Assembly (NCBI GenBank): GCA_019312985.1 | Contig: JAFDCC010000118.1 | Span: 1-5,582, forward strand | Source of the DNA: Deltaproteobacteria bacterium | GTDB taxonomy: Bacteria; Desulfobacterota; Desulfobulbia; Desulfobulbales; BM004 | Length of the DNA: 5,582 bases | Direction of reading: 5' to 3' | Part shown: positions 1 through 5,504 of the stretch, piece by piece | Layout of the letters: every line of letters starts with the position of its first letter | Position numbering within the stretch: position 1 is the first letter of the stretch | Made by a program: the position numbers and the translations under genes | The notes under the pieces: generated by a model | Seen by the model: the letters and a program-made list of their open reading frames with translations, nothing else | The model's database searches: none | What the model was told of the DNA's origin: nothing

Positions 1-1445
1 ACTTCCGGATAGGAGGCGAGGGCCTTCAACATATTCATTTCCTCCGGCAGCGAGAGCCTCTCCAAATCAGTTTCGGTCAGCTGCAGCCGGGCAATGTTTT
101 TTTCTGCCGCCTTTTTTTGGATGCTGCTGAGCCGGGCATTGGCATACTGGACGTAGAACACCGGGTTTTCATGACTCTCGCTGGTGGCGAGATCCAGATC
201 GAATTCCAGCTGACTGTCCGCCTTGCGCGTTAAAAAGAAAAACCGCACCACGTCCGGACCCACCTCTTCAAAGAGTTCGTCCACCGTGACAAAATTGGCC
301 TTCCGGGTTGACATTTTAACCTGCCGGCCCTCGCGGGTCAGGGTAACAAACTGGTGCAGGACGACGGTTACCTTTGTGTCATCGTAGCCCAGCGCCTTGA
401 GGCCGGCAAGGACGTCCGGTACGGTGGCGATGTGATCAGAACCGAAAATGTTGACCAGCCAGTCAAAGCCGCGCTTCAGTTTTTCCCTGTGGTAGGCAAT
501 ATCAGGAAGCCTGTAGGTCGGCTCGCCGCTGCTCTTGATGATGACACGGTCCTGTTCCTGGCCGAATTCCGTCGTCCTGAACCAGACCGCCCCGTCATGG
601 TCATAGGCAAGGCCCTTTTCGCGCAGCTTTGCGACTACGTCATCGACCAGCCCTTCTTCGTAGAGGGAGTGCTCGTTGTAATAATTGTCAAACCTGATGT
701 CGAGACGTGCCAGGGTATCGGCTATGTTGGCAAATATTTCCTCCTCGGCTTTTTCCTTAAAAGGGGTGACATCCGCCGAATCCCTGAGGGAGTCGCCCTT
801 TTCGGCGATGAGCTTCCTGGCGATGTCATAGATGTACTCGCCCTGGTAGCCATCCTCCGGAAAGCTGCTGTCATGGCCTAAAAGCTCCAGGTACCTGGCC
901 CGGGTAGACTCTCCCAGGACCCGCATCTGGCGGCCGGCATCGTTATAGTAGTACTCCCGGGTAACTGCGTGGCCGGTGGCCTCCAGGAGCCTGGCAATGG
1001 CATCGCCCAGGACTGCCTGCCGCCCGTGCCCGACCGACAGGGGGCCGGTGGGGTTGGCACTGACAAACTCCACCAGGACACGTTTCTGCTCTCCGACCCG
1101 CGACAGGCCATAGGCGAGCCCCTGTTGACAGACCGCTTCAATTACCGACTGCCAGACCCCATCCCGGACAAAGAAGTTTACAAAACCGGGGCCGGCGATA
1201 TCCACCCGGGCAAAGAGATCCGCGCGGTTCCTCATCTTTTCGGCGACAAGGGCTGCGACTTCCCGCGGGTTTTTCTTTTCCCGCCCGCCGATGAGCATCG
1301 CCATATTGGTGGAAAAATCCCCCTGGGAGGAATGCTTGGGAAGTTCAACCACATATGAGCCGGCGGCGGCTTCGGTCCACAGCCCCTCCTCAACCCCCTC
1401 TTTGAAACAGCCGTCCAAAAGCGTTTTGATGCGATCCTTAATCAT
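1..1445 (-). CDS. argS: Arginyl-tRNA synthetase (class I), 3' end cut off by window edge
   Basis: Charges tRNA-Arg with arginine using ATP in the cytoplasm. I translated the minus strand from the ATG at 1445 to the window edge, and it stays open for 481 codons. The N-terminal additional domain contains GDFSTNMAM (residues 42-50), typical of ArgRS. The class I HIGH-type signature lies in SANPTGPLSVGHGR (129-142). The catalytic fold continues through YYYNDAGRQM (165-174) and IFGSDHIATVPDV (333-345). The KMSKS-type loop is KMSTRK (377-382), followed by Ala where Gly is common. The DALR anticodon-binding domain begins near ENPVFYVQYANARLSSI (426-442) and is incomplete. Family members are about 550-580 residues, so some 70-100 C-terminal residues lie outside the window. 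The gene starts 37 bases after alr and is probably cotranscribed with it. There is no strong Shine-Dalgarno, only GGGA close to the ATG. The start is supported by the family-like N-terminus MIKDRIKTLL. Confidence 0.97.
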   Translation of the reverse strand, partial: MIKDRIKTLLDGCFKEGVEEGLWTEAAAGSYVVELPKHSSQGDFSTNMAMLIGGREKKNPREVAALVAEKMRNRADLFARVDIAGPGFVNFFVRDGVWQSVIEAVCQQGLAYGLSRVGEQKRVLVEFVSANPTGPLSVGHGRQAVLGDAIARLLEATGHAVTREYYYNDAGRQMRVLGESTRARYLELLGHDSSFPEDGYQGEYIYDIARKLIAEKGDSLRDSADVTPFKEKAEEEIFANIADTLARLDIRFDNYYNEHSLYEEGLVDDVVAKLREKGLAYDHDGAVWFRTTEFGQEQDRVIIKSSGEPTYRLPDIAYHREKLKRGFDWLVNIFGSDHIATVPDVLAGLKALGYDDTKVTVVLHQFVTLTREGRQVKMSTRKANFVTVDELFEEVGPDVVRFFFLTRKADSQLEFDLDLATSESHENPVFYVQYANARLSSIQKKAAEKNIARLQLTETDLERLSLPEEMNMLKALASYPE

Positions 1446-1482
1446 TGTCCCAGTCTGCTCTTTGCTCTTTATTCTTGAGAAA

Positions 1483-2634
1483 TCAACGTTTCATTTCAGG
1501 ATGAAGGTAGACCCTTTCGTTGCAGCTGCCCAAAAGGCAAAGGACCTCGTAGCTTATTGTCTCCATCCAACCGGCAACCTCGTCGGCGCTTATCGCCGCA
1601 TCCCCCTGGCGGCCAAGGAGCACCGCCTCATCACCGGCACGGACCGGCGGCAGGTCGGTCACCTCGACCATGGTGGCATTCATGCAGACCCGGCCGCGAA
1701 CCGGAGCACGCCGGCCGCCGATGAGAACCTCGGCCCTGTTGGAAAGCTTTCTGAGGTAGCCGTCGGCATAGCCGACCGGCAGTACCGCGATCCTGCTTTT
1801 CCGGCGGGTGACATAGGTATGACCGTAGCTGATGCCGCTCCCCTTTTCCAGCTCCTTGACCTGGATGACCCTGGTGGCAAAACGCATTACCGGCTGCAGT
1901 TCCAGGCCCGGCGCCGCGCTTTGCGCCCGGGCAGGCAACGCATCTGGATAACAGCCGTAAAGGCTTATCCCGGGCCGCACCATATCGAGGCGGGAGCCGG
2001 GGAAATAGATGAGCGCCGCCGAATTGGCGATATGGACAACACCGGGTTCTCCTATTTTAAGCCCTGCCAGGACCTCGCTGAAACGGGACAGATGGGCCCG
2101 GGTTATTTCCGGTTTTTCCGCCGCATCGGCTGAAGGAAGGTGGCTCAGGATGCCTCGAAGCGAGATGCTCGGCAGCCGTTTTAGCAGTGCGACGCAGGAT
2201 TTCACTTCAGCCGGCGCCACCCCCAGCCGTCCCATGCCGACATCCACCTTGAGGTGCACCCTTACTTTCCCGTTCTTTTTGCTTGCCGCCGCGGCAAGCC
2301 CGGCAATGGCATCAAGGTCATAGACAACCGGGGTCAGGTCGTACGCTACAACCTCCTCGTACGACTCCGGCGCAGCACCGAGGAGGATGACAATCTCGCC
2401 GGCCAGGCCGGCCCGCCGCAGGGCTACGCCCTCTTCCACCTCGGCCACGCCGAAGGTTTCGGCGCCGGCATCAGAGAGGGCCCGGGCACATTCAACCAGG
2501 CCGTGGCCATAGGCATCGGATTTAACCACCGCCATAACCCGGACCTGTTGGCCGGCTGACCTTTGAATCCTGTGAAAATTATTCTTCAGGGCACCCAGGT
2601 CTATTTCAATCCTGTTAAAGGAAAACGCTGCCAT
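1483..2634 (-). CDS. alr: Alanine racemase, PLP-dependent
   Basis: Interconverts L- and D-alanine in the cytoplasm, supplying D-alanine for peptidoglycan. The protein has 383 residues, a normal length. The N-terminal barrel has the PLP-lysine motif AVVKSDAYGHG with Lys38. GMGRLGV (133-139), HIANSAA (201-207) and MVRPGISLYG (218-227) are further family signatures. The second catalytic base is Tyr270 in GISYGHTY, followed by VLPVGYADGY (284-293). The C-terminal domain has RVCMN (315-319), where many homologues carry Asp rather than Asn at the last position. I chose the ATG at 2634: it lies two bases after the stop of the upstream membrane gene, has AGGA ten bases ahead, and gives the family N-terminus (FNRIEIDLGALKNN). 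The open frame extends to 2790, but that extension overlaps the upstream gene and does not look like protein of this family. An in-frame ATG at 2655 is possible but less likely. Confidence 0.96.
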   Translation of the reverse strand: MAAFSFNRIEIDLGALKNNFHRIQRSAGQQVRVMAVVKSDAYGHGLVECARALSDAGAETFGVAEVEEGVALRRAGLAGEIVILLGAAPESYEEVVAYDLTPVVYDLDAIAGLAAAASKKNGKVRVHLKVDVGMGRLGVAPAEVKSCVALLKRLPSISLRGILSHLPSADAAEKPEITRAHLSRFSEVLAGLKIGEPGVVHIANSAALIYFPGSRLDMVRPGISLYGCYPDALPARAQSAAPGLELQPVMRFATRVIQVKELEKGSGISYGHTYVTRRKSRIAVLPVGYADGYLRKLSNRAEVLIGGRRAPVRGRVCMNATMVEVTDLPPVRAGDEAVLLGRQGDAAISADEVAGWMETISYEVLCLLGSCNERVYLHPEMKR

Positions 2635-2636
2635 CT

Positions 2637-3071
2637 TCAGGGATTCCTGTGCCATTCCTGCCACATCAGCCTGCTGGCGAGCATGAGGGCCCAACCGACG
2701 GCCGTGTAGAGCAGGCCAATGATCTCGGCCGGCAGGACGGTGGTCCGCAGAAAACGCCCCAAGCCGATCATTGCCGCGACCAGGAGCCACGTTTTCCAGG
2801 AGTAGACCGAACCGATGCAGACCTTTTCCTCGAATTCCTTGATCCTCGTGATGTTTTTCCGGGCAACACGGTCAAGGACATAGAATGTCTTAACGGTGCC
2901 AAGAACGAATCCGACTGCCGCGAGCCAGATCTTTTCTCCCTGAAGAATGAAGATCATGCCGTTTGTCAGCAGGAAAAAGCCGACAACACTCCAGATGAGG
3001 CCGGCCAGAAACAGGTGCGTCCGGACCGATACACCGGGTTTGCAGCGGAGAAGGGCTTTTTTAAAATCCAT
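2637..3071 (-). CDS. Conserved-looking four-helix inner-membrane protein, function unknown
   Basis: This is a 144-residue protein that I cannot assign to a named family. Four hydrophobic segments are visible, at about residues 20-43, 48-66, 94-108 and 113-134. A charged connector rich in Lys, Arg and Glu (67-86) lies between helices 2 and 3. There is no signal peptide and no obvious catalytic motif. The two halves look alike: RTHLFLAGLIWSVVGFFLL resembles WKTWLLVAAMIGLGRFLRT, and helices 2 and 4 each follow a Gly-rich stretch, suggesting a duplicated two-helix unit. Its TGA ends two bases before the alr ATG, so translation is probably coupled and the gene belongs to the alr-argS cluster. I chose the ATG at 3071. 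A longer frame runs to 3176, but it passes back through the ferredoxin terminator and has no hydrophobic or family-like sequence. The Shine-Dalgarno is weak. A role in the cell envelope is only a guess from its neighbour alr. Confidence 0.82.
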   Translation of the reverse strand: MDFKKALLRCKPGVSVRTHLFLAGLIWSVVGFFLLTNGMIFILQGEKIWLAAVGFVLGTVKTFYVLDRVARKNITRIKEFEEKVCIGSVYSWKTWLLVAAMIGLGRFLRTTVLPAEIIGLLYTAVGWALMLASRLMWQEWHRNP

Positions 3072-3102
3072 GATTACAGCTCGGTGGCGGGGCCGGATCG
3101 GG

Positions 3103-3130
3103 GTTATACTGCGCCGGGCCGGCAAGCCAA
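3103..3130 (-). promoter_or_regulatory. Possible promoter for the membrane protein-alr-argS cluster
   Basis: On the minus strand, TATAAC (3108-3103) is preceded by TTGGCT (3130-3125) with a 16-base spacer. The -10 box matches five of six consensus positions; the -35 box is poor. It sits between the ferredoxin terminator and the ATG at 3071, where a promoter is needed if that terminator is efficient. Position is the main support. Confidence 0.3.
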
Positions 3131-3170
3131 AAAACATAGGCCTGTCTCCTTTACAGGAAACAGGCCTATG
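3129..3170 (-). terminator. Rho-independent terminator of the ferredoxin gene
   Basis: A perfect 11-base-pair stem pairs CATAGGCCTGT (3135-3145) with ACAGGCCTATG (3160-3170). Inside it, one C/A mismatch is followed by four more pairs (TCCT with AGGA) closed by a TTAC loop. On the minus strand the stem is followed at once by six T's (3134-3129). It begins 35 bases after the ferredoxin stop codon, so it should end the ferredoxin message and insulate the alr cluster. On the plus strand no T-run follows the stem, so it works leftward only. Confidence 0.9.
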
Positions 3171-3205
3171 GATCACATGTTACGGTCTGTTTTCTTTCGG
3201 CAGGA

Positions 3206-3391
3206 TTAAACCTCTGTTACAGTGATGGCGCCTTCCGGGCATACCTCAACACAGGTCTCGCAGCCGAGGCACTCATCCATGTTAACCGGCTCGGACTTGC
3301 CGTCCACCATTTCATAAACCTGCGCCGGACAAGCATCTACGCATTCTTCGTCGCCACTGCATTTGTCTTTATCTACGACAACTTCCCACAT
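3206..3391 (-). CDS. Small two-cluster ferredoxin, D. africanus ferredoxin III-like (Asp14 variant)
   Basis: A 61-residue cytoplasmic electron carrier. The second motif is complete: Cys41, Cys44, Cys47 and Cys51-Pro. The first motif is C11-x2-D14-x2-C17-x3-C21-Pro, with Asp14 where the second cysteine normally sits. In this fold, C11, position 14, C17 and C51 hold cluster I, and C41, C44, C47 and C21 hold cluster II. Cluster I is therefore expected to be [3Fe-4S], or a labile [4Fe-4S] with Asp as ligand, as in Desulfovibrio africanus ferredoxin III and Pyrococcus furiosus ferredoxin. Cluster II is a standard [4Fe-4S]. The segments between the motifs also resemble ferredoxin III. The start is secure: GGAGG (3403-3399) lies seven bases before the ATG. 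The gene is monocistronic, with a candidate promoter near 3530 and a strong terminator at 3170-3129. The redox partner cannot be told from the window. Confidence 0.95.
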   Translation of the reverse strand: MWEVVVDKDKCSGDEECVDACPAQVYEMVDGKSEPVNMDECLGCETCVEVCPEGAITVTEV

Positions 3392-3398
3392 AGCAAAA

Positions 3399-3403
3399 CC
3401 TCC
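3399..3403 (-). promoter_or_regulatory. Shine-Dalgarno of the ferredoxin gene
   Basis: GGAGG on the minus strand, seven bases before the ATG at 3391. It is the strongest ribosome-binding site in the window, consistent with high expression of a small electron carrier, and it fixes the start codon. Confidence 0.9.
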
Positions 3404-3457
3404 ATGTCAAATAATTATTGATTAGAACAAGTCATACGACCAGTTGTACCTGAATTC

Positions 3458-3486
3458 GGAAATTTCCCCTGGAAGGATTTTCCTTC
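3458..3486. repeat. Two adjacent palindromes in the ferredoxin leader
   Basis: GGAAATTTCC (3458-3467) is a perfect 10-base palindrome. Next to it, GAAGGA (3472-3477) and TCCTTC (3481-3486) form a 6-bp inverted repeat with a 3-base loop. Both lie between the candidate promoter and the ferredoxin start, where an operator or leader hairpin could sit. No regulator is identifiable. Confidence 0.4.
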
Positions 3487-3501
3487 ATTAAAATCCACTT
3501 T

Positions 3502-3530
3502 CCTCTAATTCACCCCCCCCTGTTTGTCAA
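3502..3530 (-). promoter_or_regulatory. Candidate ferredoxin promoter with a G8 spacer tract
   Basis: On the minus strand a perfect -35 box, TTGACA (3530-3525), is followed 17 bases later by TAGAGG (3507-3502), a weak -10 box. The spacer holds a run of eight G's (3520-3513). The site begins two bases after the T-run of the upstream RNA terminator, which is where a new transcription unit for the ferredoxin should start. The implied leader is about 100 bases. Confidence 0.45.
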
Positions 3531-3531
3531 T

Positions 3532-3577
3532 AAAAAAATCGCCTCCGGCGCAATGCCGGGTCTCATATCCGGCAGGC
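3532..3577 (-). terminator. Candidate intrinsic terminator of the structured RNA
   Basis: On the minus strand GCCT-CCGG (3577-3569, with one bulged G at 3573) pairs with CCGGAGGC (3548-3541). It is followed by GA and seven T's (3538-3532). A shorter alternative, CCGGC with GCCGG (3559-3555 with 3549-3545), ends six bases before the T-run. An earlier hairpin, TGCCGG with CCGGCA (3574-3569 with 3559-3554), competes with both. The plus strand has no matching T-run. Confidence 0.65.
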
Positions 3578-3725
3578 CTGAAATAAAGGAGCGGGAAATT
3601 GCAGTTGCCCTGGACCCTGTTTCATATTAGAGTCCGGTCCTGCATCACCGGGGGGAACCCCCGGATCGGTGCGCCAGGCAACTGTTTCGAAAGGTCGGAT
3701 TCTGGGCCCGTGACATACTTCAGCT
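3532..3725 (-). ncRNA. Candidate structured small RNA or leader RNA, about 190-195 nt, family not recognised
   Basis: This stretch has no credible reading frame but has its own leftward promoter (TATAAT at 3737-3732) and ends in a hairpin plus T7. Between them, GGCAACTG and CCA (3684-3674) pair over 11 base pairs, with one bulge at 3610, with TGG and CAGTTGCC (3613-3602), about 60 bases apart. Inside that stem, CACCG (3671-3667) pairs with CGGTG (3650-3646) around a GGGG/CCCC core. A further GGACC/GGTCC pairing (about 3640-3612) is possible but competes with the base of the main stem. A fresh promoter for the ferredoxin follows the terminator, which favours a stand-alone RNA over a ferredoxin riboswitch. 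Length and setting would allow a 6S-like RNA, but the two ends do not pair convincingly. I could not match it to the cobalamin, cyclic-di-GMP, SAM, TPP or molybdenum cofactor classes from memory. Confidence 0.5.
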
Positions 3726-3739
3726 GGAACAATTATACT
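3710..3739 (+). promoter_or_regulatory. Possible rightward promoter overlapping the start of the CxC/CxxC gene
   Basis: GTGACA (3710-3715), an 18-base spacer and TATACT (3734-3739) resemble a sigma-70 promoter. It would start transcription near 3746, just inside the annotated gene, and so would favour the internal ATG at 3795. It overlaps the leftward TATAAT, so the two promoters might interfere with each other. Confidence 0.35.
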
Positions 3740-3759
3740 CATGAAACAGCAAAAGACAA
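3732..3759 (-). promoter_or_regulatory. Leftward promoter for the structured RNA
   Basis: On the minus strand a perfect -10 box, TATAAT (3737-3732), is preceded by TTGTCT (3759-3754) with a 16-base spacer. Transcription would start at about 3725. The -35 box lies inside the first codons of the rightward gene at 3741. Confidence 0.55.
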
Positions 3760-4079
3760 AACAGCAAAATTCGGCTAAAAAGTCGGAAACTGCCATGATC
3801 CAGGGCATCATTGAGGGGAGTCCCGACGCCATCGGTGTCGCCGTCGTCCGTTTGAACTGTGGATGCCGCAAAATGGCGGCCGTGGATAAAAACGGTGATC
3901 CCGCCAGCAAGGTCATTATGTACCGGGACCGGGCTGAATCAATCTGTGAGAGGTGCAGGGAGGACAACGGTTCGTTCATGCGGATGACCGAGCAGTTCAT
4001 TCACTGGCGCTCCCCGGAACCCGACGATTCCGAGAAAAAGAAGATAAGCGTCAAGGTTCTCGGCAGCAAACCCCATTAA
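3741..4079 (+). CDS. Small CxC/CxxC protein, possible metal-binding, function unknown
   Basis: The only rightward gene in the window, 112 residues if the first ATG is used. Four cysteines form C40-x-C42 and C69-x2-C72, about 26 residues apart, a pattern that could bind zinc in a ribbon-like fold. The core (about 20-92) mixes short hydrophobic strands with charged turns; the tail is rich in Asp, Glu and Lys. There are no membrane segments or signal peptide. Codons from about residue 19 onward strongly prefer G or C in the third position, as in the neighbouring genes, so this is probably a real gene. The first 18 codons (KQQKTKQQN and on) are A-rich and contain a 15-base in-frame repeat. The ATG at 3795 has GGAA six bases ahead and may be the true start, giving 94 residues. 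The gene converges with the amidase gene, with 16 bases between the two stops and no terminator visible there. Confidence 0.72.
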   Translation: MKQQKTKQQNSAKKSETAMIQGIIEGSPDAIGVAVVRLNCGCRKMAAVDKNGDPASKVIMYRDRAESICERCREDNGSFMRMTEQFIHWRSPEPDDSEKKKISVKVLGSKPH

Positions 4080-4095
4080 GTGCAGGCGGCAACCC

Positions 4096-5478
4096 CTACC
4101 CGGCCCCGCCCTGCCTGAATTCCCGGGCCCTGGCAACAAGACTGCCGGCCCATCCGGGGGTGGCAAGGGCGTGGATGTGGGTGTACAGGGCCAGGACATT
4201 CCGGTACACCAAACCATCCCTGTTGTCCATGAATCCGACGCCGCGCTTCATCTCAAACGCCAGGTCGTCACTCCTGCCGTTCCATGAAAGTACCGTGCTG
4301 TAACGGAACTCGTGTCCCTTTATTTTTTCCTCCCGGCCGTAAAAGGGGTTCGGGCCGCAAACAGTGAGTTCCGTGTAGCCGTGCGCCTGGGGTTTGCGGT
4401 GCAGCCCGAAGCTGACGGGGAAGACCCCGGCAAGGGGGTACTCTTTGCCCTCCAGCAGAATCTTTTCACCAAGATAGATCAGGCCGCCGCATTCGGCATA
4501 GATTGGCAGACCCGCATCGGCGGCCTCTTTGACAGAGCGGCGGAAGGTGATGTTTGCCGCCAGGAGCCTGGCCCCCGTTTCCGGGAAGCCGCCGCCGATA
4601 TAGAGACCATCGAGCTCCGGCAGTTCTGCCGCGGTCATGGCATTGATCTCAACCAGTTCAGCCCCCTCGCTTTCCAGGGCCTCAAGGTTTTCCGGGTAGT
4701 AAAACTGAAAAGCCGTATCCTTGAGGATGCCGATCCTGACCCCTGTCCCGGTGGTTTTCGCAACCTTTTCCCTGCCACCTGAATACTGCCCTGTGGCTTC
4801 TGCCATAAGCGCTTCAATCTTCCCGATATCCAGGTATTTTTCTGCCATTTCTGCCAGCAGGTCCAATGCGTTGCCGGCGCCATCGTGCTCCTGGTGCGGG
4901 GTCACACCCAGGTGACGCTGCGGAAAGATATCTTTGCCTGAGCGGCGTATCGCGCCCACCACCGGGATACCGGTGTAGTACTCCACCGACTGCCGCACAA
5001 TGGATTCGTGCCGGGCGGTGCCAAGACGGTTCAGCACAACCGCAGCAATCGTCAGCCGCGGGTCCATTTTCTGGCAGCCCAGCACCAAGGCGGCAACGGT
5101 CCGGGTCACCTTGGTACAGTCGACCACGAGCAGAACCGGCAGCCCGAGGACAAGGGCCAATTCCGCCGTGCTGTAAGCCCCTTCAATGTTGACGCCGTCA
5201 AACAAGCCTCTGTTGCCTTCGACAATTGCCATTTCTGCCAGACGGCAGTGGCGGTCAAAGGAGTTTTTTATGACCTCCCTCTCCATGAGGTAGGGATCGA
5301 GATTGTAACACGGTTTTCCGGCAGCCAGCTGGAGCCAGCCGGCATCGATATAATCAGGCCCCTTCTTGAAAGGCACCACGCGGCGCCCCTGCCTTGCAAA
5401 CGCAGCGACAAGGCCGACGGCAACGATACTCTTGCCGGCGCCGCCGCTCAAACCGGCTACCACAATTCCCTTTGCCAT
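4096..5478 (-). CDS. CobB/CbiA-family a,c-diamide synthase (cobyrinate or siroheme amidase)
   Basis: Transfers ammonia from glutamine to two carboxyl side chains of a tetrapyrrole using ATP. It has 460 residues, normal for the family. The N-terminal dethiobiotin-synthetase-like domain has a P-loop, GLSGGAGKS (9-17), then FKKGPDYIDAGW (37-48) and EGNRGLFDG (87-95). The C-terminal class I glutamine amidotransferase domain starts near 246. It has GGGFPE (295-300), the nucleophile Cys330 in YAECGGLIYL, GHEFRYS (388-394), and histidines 434 and 436 in YTHIHALATP. In cobalamin synthesis this is CbiA or CobB; in sulfate and sulfur metabolizers the homologue DsrN amidates siroheme; in methanogens the homologue is CfbB. 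EGNRGLFDG and THIHALATP, rather than the EGVMGLYDG and LHLHF seen in many CbiA proteins, make DsrN worth considering. No cobalamin gene or cobalamin riboswitch is adjacent here. The start is the first ATG, just ahead of the P-loop strand; its Shine-Dalgarno is weak. Confidence 0.93.
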   Translation of the reverse strand: MAKGIVVAGLSGGAGKSIVAVGLVAAFARQGRRVVPFKKGPDYIDAGWLQLAAGKPCYNLDPYLMEREVIKNSFDRHCRLAEMAIVEGNRGLFDGVNIEGAYSTAELALVLGLPVLLVVDCTKVTRTVAALVLGCQKMDPRLTIAAVVLNRLGTARHESIVRQSVEYYTGIPVVGAIRRSGKDIFPQRHLGVTPHQEHDGAGNALDLLAEMAEKYLDIGKIEALMAEATGQYSGGREKVAKTTGTGVRIGILKDTAFQFYYPENLEALESEGAELVEINAMTAAELPELDGLYIGGGFPETGARLLAANITFRRSVKEAADAGLPIYAECGGLIYLGEKILLEGKEYPLAGVFPVSFGLHRKPQAHGYTELTVCGPNPFYGREEKIKGHEFRYSTVLSWNGRSDDLAFEMKRGVGFMDNRDGLVYRNVLALYTHIHALATPGWAGSLVARAREFRQGGAG

Positions 5479-5504
5479 GTTATTCTTTTTACCCTTTCAG
5501 TATT

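Noticed and set aside
354..881. 175-codon open frame on the plus strand
   Set aside because: Antisense to the ArgRS catalytic domain; no independent start signal or protein-like motifs.
1291..2133. 280-codon open frame on the plus strand
   Set aside because: It lies antisense to alr and the start of argS, which both show complete family motifs. The translation has no recognisable domain; it is a GC-rich shadow.
2635..2790. N-terminal extension of alr to an upstream ATG (435 codons)
   Set aside because: The extra 52 residues overlap the membrane protein gene in another frame and are Arg/Pro/Gly-rich with no family match. The ATG at 2634 gives the standard racemase length.
3072..3176. N-terminal extension of the membrane protein to 3176
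   Set aside because: It would place the start inside the ferredoxin terminator hairpin and adds residues translated from that hairpin and its T-run.
3404..3409. TTGACA next to the ferredoxin Shine-Dalgarno as a promoter -35 box
   Set aside because: It would start transcription inside the coding region, downstream of the well-supported start codon.
3541..3740. Known riboswitch (cyclic-di-GMP, cobalamin, SAM, molybdenum cofactor) in the structured segment
   Set aside because: Some short words are reminiscent of such motifs, but the conserved core strings and order of each class are missing on both strands as far as I can judge by eye.
3563..4000. 145-codon open frame on the minus strand
   Set aside because: It runs antisense to the small rightward gene and into the structured RNA segment. 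There is no Shine-Dalgarno and the composition does not look like a protein; the rightward frame has the expected codon bias.
4312..4782. 156-codon open frame on the plus strand
   Set aside because: Antisense to the amidotransferase domain of the CobB/CbiA gene, covering its catalytic cysteine and GGGFPE motif.
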